Assembly (NCBI RefSeq): GCF_008124765.1
Contig: NZ_VNHS01000001.1
Location: 62,001 to 126,000 of the forward strand
From: Paenibacillus methanolicus
GTDB taxonomy: Bacteria > Bacillota > Bacilli > Paenibacillales > Paenibacillaceae
Direction of reading: 5' to 3'
Length of the DNA: 64,000 nucleotides
Position 1 is the first letter of the stretch, and every line of letters starts with the position of its first letter. The position numbers and the translations under genes were made by a program. The notes below the pieces were generated by a model. It was not told the DNA's origin. It searched no databases and was given only the letters and a program-made list of their open reading frames with translations. This document shows positions 1 to 7,943 of the stretch, one piece after another.

Positions 1-2
1 AA

Positions 3-2522
3 GCCCTTCAGGAGGAAGGCTATGCCGCGCAAGCGCAGGATATCATCAACAAGATGGCGACCAAATATACCAACTTCTCGAACACGAAGTATCCTTACGG
101 CTCGGAATACAACTATGACAATACAGGAGAAGAATCGGTCTATATGCTGGCCGGTATGAACAATAACGCGACGATCAAGGGGAAAATCAATCAGAAAACG
201 CGCGCGACGAGAGGGCAAATGCCGATCTGGTATTACTACGGCGTACCCGTGACGATTACCGGAGAGAACTGGTGGAATTTTCAATATTCGGTATCGCTCA
301 TCGGTTATGCGTTGGATGATTGGACGCGCAAGCATTCGACGACGCCCGAGCTGGATCAGCGGCTGTCCTATGCGGCGAAAATTGCGAACATCAGCGCCAT
401 CAATTCGGGGCAGATCAGCTCGGACCCCGCGAATATCGGCGCCGTGGCTTGGACGTACCAAGCGGAGAAGGGCAACTTTGGCGCGCTCGGCGTAGGCGGC
501 GGCCCGCTGCATAACGGCTGGCGCGGCATGAGCGGCGAAGCGGATTTGGGTCTCTTCGGGGCGATCAAAATCCTGAGCTCCGACGTGGCGGTTGACCCGA
601 TTTTCGGACTCTATTGCTATGGCTGCAGCGTCGTTCAGAATGGCGCAACCTACGACATTACGCCTAAGGACGGCGTCTCGCAGCGCATCAATCTCATCAC
701 CCAGAAGCTGTCCATGGAGCTGAACCGGGATAAGTTCACATCCGCGAGTCTGGCGCAGGCCAAGAACAACGTAAGGTTCACGCTGCAGAACGTGACGCCG
801 GGCACGGCGCATACGACGAAAGTAACCTTTACCGGACTTGCGGCCGGTACGTATGATGTACTGCTCAATAACGTCAAAGTCGGCCAATTGAATGCATTAG
901 GTAACAGCGCGGTGCTGAATCTGTCAATTGGAACGGCGGCTTCTTACGACGTTAAGCTTCAGCCCGGCACGCCGCAGCCCAACGCGGCCCCGACGGTCGA
1001 AGCCGGACCGAACAACGCGGTTACGCTCCCTAATCCGATTGTGCTGAACGGATCGGCCGCTGACGACGGGCTTCCTAACGGGACGTTAACGACGACCTGG
1101 AGTCTGCAAAGCGGACCGGGCACCGCCGCGATCGCAAGTCCCAATAATCGAAATACGACCGTTCAAGTTACCGCTGCCGGTACGTATGTCTTCAAGCTGA
1201 CGGCATCGGATTCGTCGCTCTCCGCTTCGGATACGGTCACGATCACGGTCTACGCTGAAGCTCCGCTGCCCGAGCTTCTGGCATCGTATAACTTTAATGA
1301 GTCGAGCGGCGCGACGGCATTGGATTCATCCGGCAGCGGCAACAACGCCACCGTTACCGGCGCAGCCTGGGTTGCGGGCAAGAACGGGAATGCGGTCAGT
1401 CTGAATGGCAGTACATCTCATGTTTCCTTGCCAAGCGGAATTGTTCGCAGAGTGAACGATTTCACGATTGCAGGCTGGGTCAAATTGAATAGCGTGAGCG
1501 ACTGGACCCGGATTTTTGATTTCGGCTCCAATACGACCCAATACATGTTCCTCACCCCGAAGGTAGGCGGCGGAGGCATGCGTTATGCCATCACGACCGG
1601 CGGCAACGGCGCGGAGCAGGTCATCAATGCGCCGGAGCTTCCGACAGGCGTATGGAAACATGTCACGGTTACGCTATCGGGCACGGTTGGCATTCTTTAT
1701 GTGGACGGCGTAGAGGCGGGGCGCAACAATAATATGACGCTCAAACCGTCAAGCCTGGGTACGACGGCGAACAACTATATCGGCAAATCGCAATTCGGCG
1801 ATCCGCTGCTGAACGGTCTTGTCGATGATTTCAAATTATACACCCGGGCGCTGACGGTTGCGGAGATTGCCTCGCTGATGAACAGCGCTCCGGCCTCGGA
1901 TCTGGTGGCGCACTATAATATGAACGAGACGAGCGGAGGGACCGCCGCGGATTCGTCGGGCAACGGCAAACACGCGGCAGTCACCGGCGGGACGTGGACG
2001 GCGGGCAAGGCCGGCAACGGGCTATCCTTGAACGGCACGACAAGTTACGCGAGCTTGCCGAATGGCATCGTCGGCGGGTTGAACGATTTTACGATTTCGA
2101 CCTGGGTCAAGGTAACGAGCCATAACGACTGGGCGCGCATATTCGATTTCGGTACGGGAACGACTTCCTATATGTTCTTGGCGCCGCAGACGGGCGGCGG
2201 GGGCGGGATGCGATTTGCCATCTCAACTTCCGGCAACGGCAGCGAGCAGCTAATTACAGCCCCGACGCCGCTTGCGACAGGCGTATGGAAGCATGTTGCG
2301 GTTACGCTATCCGGCACAACCGGCATCTTGTACGTCGACGGGGTTGAAGCGGCGCGCAATAACGCGATGACGCTGAAACCATCGAGTTTAGGCGCAACGA
2401 ACCTTAACTACCTGGGCAAGTCCAATTGGGGCGATCCGAACCTCAATGGAGTAGTGGATGAGTTCAAAATCTTCAACCGGGCATTGTCTGCCGCCGAAAT
2501 AGCAGCTCTTGCGACTGCGTAA
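3..2522 (+). CDS. Secreted DUF5695-like protein with two C-terminal LamG domains (5' partial)
   Basis: The reading frame is open to the left edge, so the N-terminus (signal peptide and most of the first domain) lies outside the window; 839 residues are visible. The first ~260 visible residues contain aromatic and glycine-rich stretches such as YPYGSEYNYDNTGEE, which resemble the DUF5695 family of secreted carbohydrate-active proteins; this family call is from memory. An Ig/PKD-like domain follows (about residues 325-415), then two LamG (concanavalin-like jelly-roll) domains of about 200 residues each. The two LamG copies are close duplicates, sharing motifs such as NDFTI, GVWKHV and LYVDGVEA. 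LamG domains normally bind glycans at the cell surface. An intrinsic terminator follows directly. The role is probably polysaccharide binding or degradation; the catalytic activity cannot be read from what is visible. Confidence 0.7.
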   Translation, partial: ALQEEGYAAQAQDIINKMATKYTNFSNTKYPYGSEYNYDNTGEESVYMLAGMNNNATIKGKINQKTRATRGQMPIWYYYGVPVTITGENWWNFQYSVSLIGYALDDWTRKHSTTPELDQRLSYAAKIANISAINSGQISSDPANIGAVAWTYQAEKGNFGALGVGGGPLHNGWRGMSGEADLGLFGAIKILSSDVAVDPIFGLYCYGCSVVQNGATYDITPKDGVSQRINLITQKLSMELNRDKFTSASLAQAKNNVRFTLQNVTPGTAHTTKVTFTGLAAGTYDVLLNNVKVGQLNALGNSAVLNLSIGTAASYDVKLQPGTPQPNAAPTVEAGPNNAVTLPNPIVLNGSAADDGLPNGTLTTTWSLQSGPGTAAIASPNNRNTTVQVTAAGTYVFKLTASDSSLSASDTVTITVYAEAPLPELLASYNFNESSGATALDSSGSGNNATVTGAAWVAGKNGNAVSLNGSTSHVSLPSGIVRRVNDFTIAGWVKLNSVSDWTRIFDFGSNTTQYMFLTPKVGGGGMRYAITTGGNGAEQVINAPELPTGVWKHVTVTLSGTVGILYVDGVEAGRNNNMTLKPSSLGTTANNYIGKSQFGDPLLNGLVDDFKLYTRALTVAEIASLMNSAPASDLVAHYNMNETSGGTAADSSGNGKHAAVTGGTWTAGKAGNGLSLNGTTSYASLPNGIVGGLNDFTISTWVKVTSHNDWARIFDFGTGTTSYMFLAPQTGGGGGMRFAISTSGNGSEQLITAPTPLATGVWKHVAVTLSGTTGILYVDGVEAARNNAMTLKPSSLGATNLNYLGKSNWGDPNLNGVVDEFKIFNRALSAAEIAALATA

Positions 2523-2551
2523 ACAGGTATAAAATAACAAGATCGTTAGCG

Positions 2552-2588
2552 GGCCTTAGACCTGATTTTCATCAGGCTAAGGCCTTTT
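2552..2588 (+). terminator. Intrinsic terminator of the LamG gene
   Basis: GGCCTTAG and CCTGAT pair with ATCAGG and CTAAGGCC around a TTTC loop, with one bulged A, followed by TTTT. It lies 30 bases after the stop codon. Confidence 0.85.
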
Positions 2589-2652
2589 ATAAGGGTTCGA
2601 TTCTTGATCTTATCGAGAAAATCCACGATTATAAAGATTTTAGAATGTTCAA

Positions 2653-2667
2653 CTGAAAGCGCAATCA
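2653..2667 (+). promoter_or_regulatory. Candidate CcpA cre site upstream of importer 1
   Basis: TGAAAGCGCAATCA (2654-2667) fits the cre consensus TGWAARCGYWWWCW at every position. It lies 64 bases upstream of the binding-protein start, between a weak -35 (TTCAAC, 2648) and a weak -10 (TATTAA, 2672). The placement suits catabolite repression by CcpA; binding is inferred. Confidence 0.6.
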
Positions 2668-2730
2668 TTAGTATTAAAAGGGAGCAAAGGCTGCTGGGCA
2701 AAAGCGTGAAATACGGGGGAGGTACAGGAT

Positions 2731-4182
2731 ATGAAGATCTTGAAAACGGTTCATGTATTCGCTTCAATCATGCTATTCACGACGATTCTGGCCGGGTGCG
2801 CGGGTTCGAACAACAACGGCGCCGCAACGGAAAACAAGGGAGGCAATACCGCCTCCAATGGTCAAGCGCAGAACAACTCAACCAAGGAGGCGGCGCCTGA
2901 TAAGGAGCCGGACAAAGAGCCGGTCACGTTGAAATTCACGTATTGGGGAAGCCCGCAGGAGAAGACGGCCATCGAGAAGGCCACGAAAAAATTCACCGAA
3001 AATTATCCATGGATTACCGTCGATGCGATCCATATCCCGGAGGCCGATTACGATGCGAAAATTACGGCCATGGTAGCCGGCAACGAGTCGCCTGACCTGG
3101 GGTATATGCACGGCGAGTTGGCGGATCCCTGGCAGAAGGAAGGCAAATTCGTCAACATGTTCGAGCTGCTGGATAAGGACACGGAGCTGAAGCGGGAGGA
3201 CTTCCTGGATTACATCTGGTTTAAGTCATCCGAAGATTTTGCATACGGCATCAGCACGGCCGGGGAGACGTTCGGTCTGTTTTATAACAAGGATCTGTTC
3301 GACGAGGCGAAGCTCCAGTACCCGCCTTCGAAGCCGGATGAAGCGTGGACGTGGGACCAATTCGTCGAGATGGCCAAGAAGCTGACGCTCGACCAGAACG
3401 GCAATAACGCGACGGAGCCGGATTTCGATCCGGACAAAATCCGTCAGTATGGCGTCTCCTTCGAAACTTGGCATGGTCCGATTCACGCGACGGTCATCAA
3501 TAATGAAGGCGAATGGGTGACGAAGGACGGTAAATTCGGCTTCAGCCAGCCGGAAGCGACGGAAGCGATCCAGCGATTGGCCGACCTGATCAACGTGCAT
3601 CATGTGGCGCCGTCTCCGGTGCAGATGAAGTCGATCCCGTCGCAAGCGGTTGCGCTGCAGTCGAAGCTGGTGGCGATGTCGATGCACGGCCAGTGGATTA
3701 ACCTTGACCTTGGCGCGGCCAAAGTCAATTACGATATCGGCGTGCTTCCTAAGATGAAGCGCAGCGTACCGATGGGGATTAGCGGGGCTTCGGTCATCTA
3801 TAAGTCGTCGAAGCATCTGGAAGAAGCCTGGCTGCTGACGAAGTTCCTGGAGAATCCAGAGGGCTCGATCGATCTGTACCGCGACGGGCTGTGGATGCCG
3901 ACGATGACGAAGTGGTACACCGATCCGGAGCTCGTCGTTCAATGGGCGGAGAACAACCCGGCGCATCCGGCGGGCTTCAAGGACGCAATGATGAACAACC
4001 TGCTGAACAACGGCGTGCCGAACGGGTCCTATTACATCAAGAACTTCTCCAAGATCAATGCGATTACGTTCTCCGGCATGGACGAAGTATGGCTGGGCAA
4101 GAAGACGGCCGAACAGGCGATGAAAGACATCGAGGCGAAAATCCAGCCGGAGATCCAAGGACGTTATGATGTAAATCCTTAA
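2731..4182 (+). CDS. Sugar ABC transporter solute-binding lipoprotein (importer 1)
   Basis: This 483-residue family 1 extracellular binding protein has a lipoprotein signal peptide with lipobox LAGC (Cys around residue 23) and a low-complexity Asn/Lys/Glu linker. The mature domain starts near KFTYWGSPQEK and contains the typical AKKLT..NG and YKSSKHLEEAWLLTKFL segments of MalE-like proteins. It captures a sugar or oligosaccharide outside the membrane and delivers it to the two permeases downstream. A GGGAGG ribosome binding site precedes the ATG. A long stem-loop separates it from the first permease, which may keep binding-protein mRNA in excess. The substrate cannot be read from the sequence. 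Confidence 0.93.
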   Translation: MKILKTVHVFASIMLFTTILAGCAGSNNNGAATENKGGNTASNGQAQNNSTKEAAPDKEPDKEPVTLKFTYWGSPQEKTAIEKATKKFTENYPWITVDAIHIPEADYDAKITAMVAGNESPDLGYMHGELADPWQKEGKFVNMFELLDKDTELKREDFLDYIWFKSSEDFAYGISTAGETFGLFYNKDLFDEAKLQYPPSKPDEAWTWDQFVEMAKKLTLDQNGNNATEPDFDPDKIRQYGVSFETWHGPIHATVINNEGEWVTKDGKFGFSQPEATEAIQRLADLINVHHVAPSPVQMKSIPSQAVALQSKLVAMSMHGQWINLDLGAAKVNYDIGVLPKMKRSVPMGISGASVIYKSSKHLEEAWLLTKFLENPEGSIDLYRDGLWMPTMTKWYTDPELVVQWAENNPAHPAGFKDAMMNNLLNNGVPNGSYYIKNFSKINAITFSGMDEVWLGKKTAEQAMKDIEAKIQPEIQGRYDVNP

Positions 4183-4196
4183 TTGCCTTATGCAAA

Positions 4197-4245
4197 GGGG
4201 ACCGTACAGATGCACTGTCACGCAAGCGGGCGTCTGCGGTTCCCC
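4197..4245 (+). promoter_or_regulatory. Stem-loop between binding-protein and permease genes
   Basis: GGGGACCG (4197-4204) and CAGATGC (4207-4213) pair with GCGTCTG (4230-4236) and CGGTTCCCC (4237-4245), with one bulge and one wobble pair. No T-run follows, so it looks like an mRNA-stabilising or processing hairpin rather than a terminator. Confidence 0.6.
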
Positions 4246-4274
4246 CATTCCAATAGAGTTGGAGACTGTGCCAT

Positions 4275-5222
4275 ATGAAAACGGTAGCTTCATACGAGCA
4301 ACGCTTGACGATGCCGCAGGCGGGCAAGCGGAGGCGACCGCCGAAGGATCTCGGCTGGGGGCTGCTGTTCGCTTCGCCTGTTTTGTTGGGCTATACGCTG
4401 TTCGTCGTCATTCCGATTTTGGCGACGCTGTACCTGAGTTTCACCTCGTACAATGTCGGCTCGTCCGCGCAGTGGATCGGCTTCGACAACTATACCCGAT
4501 TATTTAACGGCGACGATCCTTTCTTCTATCCGGCGGTCAAAGCGACGGTTTATTACGTCGGAGTCAGCGTCCCGCTCGGCATTATATTGTCCTTCTTCGC
4601 CGCGATCCTGTTGAACCAGAAAATCGCCGGCAGGGCGATCTTCCGCGGGATCTTCTACTTGCCCGTCATTATCCCGATCGCCGCGTCGTCCATGGTATGG
4701 CTGTGGCTGCTGCAGCCGGATTTCGGCATCGTCAATTATGCGCTCGATTCGATCGGACTGCCCGAGTCGAGATGGCTGGGCGATACGACCTCGGTCATAC
4801 CGACGCTCATTCTGTTCAGCTGCTGGACGCTGGGCAATACGATCGTCATCTTTCTAGCCGGTCTGCAGGGCATTCCGGGCCATCTGTACGAGGCGATCGA
4901 GATCGACGGCGGCAATGCGCTGCACAAGCTGCTGTACGTCACGATCCCGATGAGTTCGCCGATCATTTTCTTCAATACGGTCATCGCCTTCATCAACGGG
5001 TTCCAAACTTTCGTGCAACCGGCGGTGATGACGCAGGGCGGGCCGAACAATGCCAGTCTCATGTATGTCCTGTTCTTGTTTAATGAAGGATTCAAGTTCT
5101 CCCGCATGGGCAGCGCGAGCGCCATCTCCATCCTGCTATTCGCGGTGATCGCGTTATTCACCGCCGTAATCTTCATCTTCTCCCGGTCGTTCGTCTATTA
5201 CGAAGGGGGGAATGCCAAGTGA
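4275..5222 (+). CDS. Sugar ABC transporter permease, MalF/UgpA type (importer 1)
   Basis: This 315-residue inner-membrane permease begins with a basic cytoplasmic tail (AGKRRRPPKDLGWG) and has six predicted membrane segments. The cytoplasmic EAA loop that contacts the ATPase is seen as YEAIEIDGGNALHKLLYVTIP. TTGGAG at 4259-4264 precedes the ATG by ten bases. It should pair with the next gene, whose start overlaps its stop codon. No ATPase gene is near, so energy coupling probably comes from a shared MsmX-like subunit elsewhere. Confidence 0.93.
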   Translation: MKTVASYEQRLTMPQAGKRRRPPKDLGWGLLFASPVLLGYTLFVVIPILATLYLSFTSYNVGSSAQWIGFDNYTRLFNGDDPFFYPAVKATVYYVGVSVPLGIILSFFAAILLNQKIAGRAIFRGIFYLPVIIPIAASSMVWLWLLQPDFGIVNYALDSIGLPESRWLGDTTSVIPTLILFSCWTLGNTIVIFLAGLQGIPGHLYEAIEIDGGNALHKLLYVTIPMSSPIIFFNTVIAFINGFQTFVQPAVMTQGGPNNASLMYVLFLFNEGFKFSRMGSASAISILLFAVIALFTAVIFIFSRSFVYYEGGNAK

Positions 5223-6055
5223 TGAACATGCAATCGGTTATGAAAAAGACCGTCGTCTATGCCTTGTTGATCGCAGGCAGCGTGTTCTGTTTATTCCCGA
5301 TATACTGGATGCTGCGTACGTCGTTGATCACCATGGGCGACTTATACCAAATGCCGCCTAAATTGCTGCCGAACACCTTCATGTGGGAGAATTTTACGAC
5401 CGCGCTCGAGGCGTATCCCTTCGGCCGCTTCTTCTGGAATAGTACGGTCATTACAGGTTCGGCTATCGTCGGCGTGCTATTCTCCAGCTCGGTGTGCGCC
5501 TATAGCTTCTCGCGAATCGAGTGGCCCGGGCGGGATAAAATATTCGGCTTCATCCTCACCGGACTGATGATTCCGTTCTTTGTCGTCATGATCCCGCAAT
5601 TCGTGTTTTGGAAAACGCTTCATTTGACCGATACGTTCGTGCCGCTCATTGCGCCGGCCTGGTTCGGCGGCGGCGTCTTCAACATTTTCCTGCTGCGCCA
5701 GTTTTTCCTCGGCATTCCGCGCGATCTGGATGAAGCGGCCAAGGTAGACGGCGCCGGCCACTTCCGGATTTACTGGCAAATTATCATTCCGATCGCCAAG
5801 CAGGCGATGATCGTGGTCGGCCTCCTTACGTTTCTCGCCAATTGGAACGATTACCTCGGCCCGCTTGCTTTCATTACGTCCGAGGAAAATTATACGCTCA
5901 TGCAAGGTCTCACGTTGTTTCAAGGCTCGTACTCCGCGCAATGGCATCTGATGATGGCGGCAACGGCGGTGATCGTCATCCCGTCGCTCGTCATTTTTCT
6001 GATCGCCCAGCGTCATTTTATCGAAGGCATCGCGATGACGGGCGTGAAGGGGTAA
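5219..6055 (+). CDS. Sugar ABC transporter permease, MalG/UgpE type (importer 1)
   Basis: This 278-residue partner permease has six membrane segments, the EAA loop LDEAAKVDGAGHFRIYWQIIIP and the usual C-terminal end KHFIEG-like RHFIEGIAMTGVKG. The stop of the preceding gene overlaps its start, so the two are translationally coupled. The GTG at 5219 lies eight bases from AAGGGGGG (5203-5210). The ATG at 5222, within TGATG, is a near-equal alternative. A strong terminator follows. Confidence 0.93.
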   Translation: MMNMQSVMKKTVVYALLIAGSVFCLFPIYWMLRTSLITMGDLYQMPPKLLPNTFMWENFTTALEAYPFGRFFWNSTVITGSAIVGVLFSSSVCAYSFSRIEWPGRDKIFGFILTGLMIPFFVVMIPQFVFWKTLHLTDTFVPLIAPAWFGGGVFNIFLLRQFFLGIPRDLDEAAKVDGAGHFRIYWQIIIPIAKQAMIVVGLLTFLANWNDYLGPLAFITSEENYTLMQGLTLFQGSYSAQWHLMMAATAVIVIPSLVIFLIAQRHFIEGIAMTGVKG

Positions 6056-6120
6056 TGAATTTCGACGAGGCGAGGGTGGTAAGGCTGCCGCTTCAAGGCA
6101 AATAGCGGTGTTGGTAATGA

Positions 6121-6148
6121 AAGGGATGTCCTAGCGGGCATCCCTTTT
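6121..6148 (+). terminator. Intrinsic terminator of importer 1 operon
   Basis: AAGGGATGTCC pairs with GGGCATCCCTT around a TAGC loop (one wobble), followed by T's at 6145-6148. Confidence 0.85.
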
Positions 6149-6247
6149 CCGGGTATCTCGGCGACGAGCAGGGGAGGTACGTCGTTAACGTTCGCGCTCT
6201 CGTGTCGGCGGAAGCGAAAGAGAAAATATGGAAACTCTCATTGTCAC

Positions 6248-6262
6248 CGGAAAACGTTGTCA
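6248..6262 (+). promoter_or_regulatory. Possible cre-like site upstream of the response regulator
   Basis: CGGAAAACGTTGTCA matches the cre core (AANCGNWNNCW) but misses the leading W and T. It lies downstream of TTGTCA (6241-6246), a plausible -35 element, and just before TAGTAT (6265). This is a weak candidate. Confidence 0.25.
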
Positions 6263-6293
6263 ATTAGTATAGATAGGAAGGGGGCGAAACGCG

Positions 6294-7895
6294 ATGTACG
6301 CCATTTTACTAGTGGACGATGAGCCGGGCCATCTGATCGGTCTTTCCAAGCTGATTCGACGCTGGCGTCCGCATTACGAAGTATTCACGGCTAAGAATGG
6401 TCAAGAAGCGCTCTCGCTTTGCAAGACGGTCCCTTTCCACCTCATCATCACCGATATCCAGATGCCGATTTTGGATGGCTTGCATTTCGCGGAACAGCTG
6501 CCGGAGGGCGAGCAACCGCGAAGAGTGATTTATTTGACCGGCTATAATTACTTTGAATATGCGCAGAAAGCGATCGGACTCGGAACGTTCGACTATGTAC
6601 TGAAGCCGATCGATATCGAACATTTCGTGAGCGTGCTGGAGAGAGCGGAGAAGAGTCTTCAGGAGGAGCGGAACCGATGGCAGGAGCGGTCGACGATGGC
6701 CGCTGCGCTGGAATCCATCGTCCCGGTCTATCAGAATCGCATCTTAACGGAGTGGCTGCTGGATAGGCGGCTGAACGCGGATGTTCGCGCCGATCTGGAA
6801 GAGAAGATCGGCATTCCGGAAGAGGGCTATCTCATGGTCTGTCGGCTTCAAGGCTTGAACGATCGGAAGGATTGGGAGATCGATAGGCACCGAATGCGAA
6901 TTCGCCAATGGCTGCAGGACGAACTGCATCGTTCCTGCCAGAGCAGCCTTGCTTTCGCGCCCGATCATGACCGCCAGATCATCGTAGCGCTCATCAAGGA
7001 TGAACCGAATGATGGCCAGCTAGAAGCATGGGCATGCGGGATAGGAGAATTGCTCGACCGGGGGGAGGTAAGATTGGGGTTGAGCGGCCGCGGCGGCAGG
7101 TTCATGGAGGAGGCTCCCGGCATGTTCGCCGAAGCGTTAGCCGCTTGCGAAGAAGGGTTCTATACGGAGGGACGATCGGTATTCCGATATGCCGCCGCGC
7201 GGTTCCGGGCCGCTCTTCCAATACCGGTTGATCCGAAAGAGGAATGCTCGATTACCGAAGCGCTGCATAAGCAGTCCGGTTATGAAGGGTTGAAACAAGC
7301 TATCGATGCGGTCATCGACCGACAACTCGGCAAGGGAGCGTATCCCCGACCTTCGGACTTCAAGGAATGGATCATTCGTTTGTTATGCCGGGTCGCGGAA
7401 GCGGCTGATTTTCTTGGATTGGACACGCGCGCGCAGCTGGTCGACAAGATGACGGCCATGAGCGAACGTCAATCTCTTCATGGACTGCGAGAGGCGGCGG
7501 CCGACAGGCTTGTCGAATTGGCCGCGGCCATCGCCGAAGCGAGGAAAGTCCGTAAAGAACATACGATCCATGATTGTCTTGCCTATATCGACGCGCATTA
7601 CATGGATGATTTGTCGTTGGAATCGGTAGCGGCGATATTTCACTTTAACGCCAGTTATTTCAGTCAATATTTCAAGAGCAAGCTGAACGTGAATTTCAGT
7701 CAATATTTGACCCAGGTTCGGCTCGCGAAAGCGAAGGATCTGCTGGAGCAAAGCGACGAACGGGTCTATCGGCTCGCCGAGCGGCTCGGATATCACGACG
7801 TGAAGTATTTCAACCGCGTCTTCAAGAAGGAATTCGGATTGACGCCCGAAGAATATCGATCGATAGCCAGAAGAATGAAGCAGTTGAAGTCGTAG
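6294..7895 (+). CDS. YesN-type response regulator with AraC DNA-binding domain
   Basis: This 533-residue protein has an N-terminal receiver domain with acidic residues D8/D9, phospho-acceptor D54 (ITDIQMP) and the conserved Lys in LKP (K104). A middle region of about 290 residues lacks a recognisable domain. The C-terminal AraC/XylS double helix-turn-helix occupies about residues 430-530 (YFSQYFKSKLNVNFSQYL, YFNRVFKKEFGLTPEEYR). It is probably phosphorylated by the kinase encoded immediately downstream and activates importer genes, most likely importer 1 just upstream. In this pair the regulator gene precedes the kinase gene. Confidence 0.92.
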   Translation: MYAILLVDDEPGHLIGLSKLIRRWRPHYEVFTAKNGQEALSLCKTVPFHLIITDIQMPILDGLHFAEQLPEGEQPRRVIYLTGYNYFEYAQKAIGLGTFDYVLKPIDIEHFVSVLERAEKSLQEERNRWQERSTMAAALESIVPVYQNRILTEWLLDRRLNADVRADLEEKIGIPEEGYLMVCRLQGLNDRKDWEIDRHRMRIRQWLQDELHRSCQSSLAFAPDHDRQIIVALIKDEPNDGQLEAWACGIGELLDRGEVRLGLSGRGGRFMEEAPGMFAEALAACEEGFYTEGRSVFRYAAARFRAALPIPVDPKEECSITEALHKQSGYEGLKQAIDAVIDRQLGKGAYPRPSDFKEWIIRLLCRVAEAADFLGLDTRAQLVDKMTAMSERQSLHGLREAAADRLVELAAAIAEARKVRKEHTIHDCLAYIDAHYMDDLSLESVAAIFHFNASYFSQYFKSKLNVNFSQYLTQVRLAKAKDLLEQSDERVYRLAERLGYHDVKYFNRVFKKEFGLTPEEYRSIARRMKQLKS

Positions 7896-7943
7896 CTCGC
7901 TTGCCGAAGCGGTCCGCACTTCTTATCGTCACAGGGGGCGCAT

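Noticed and set aside
3226..4293. 355-residue minus-strand open frame
   Set aside because: Arg/His/Leu-rich shadow of the binding-protein gene, with no domain pattern; typical of GC-rich antisense frames.
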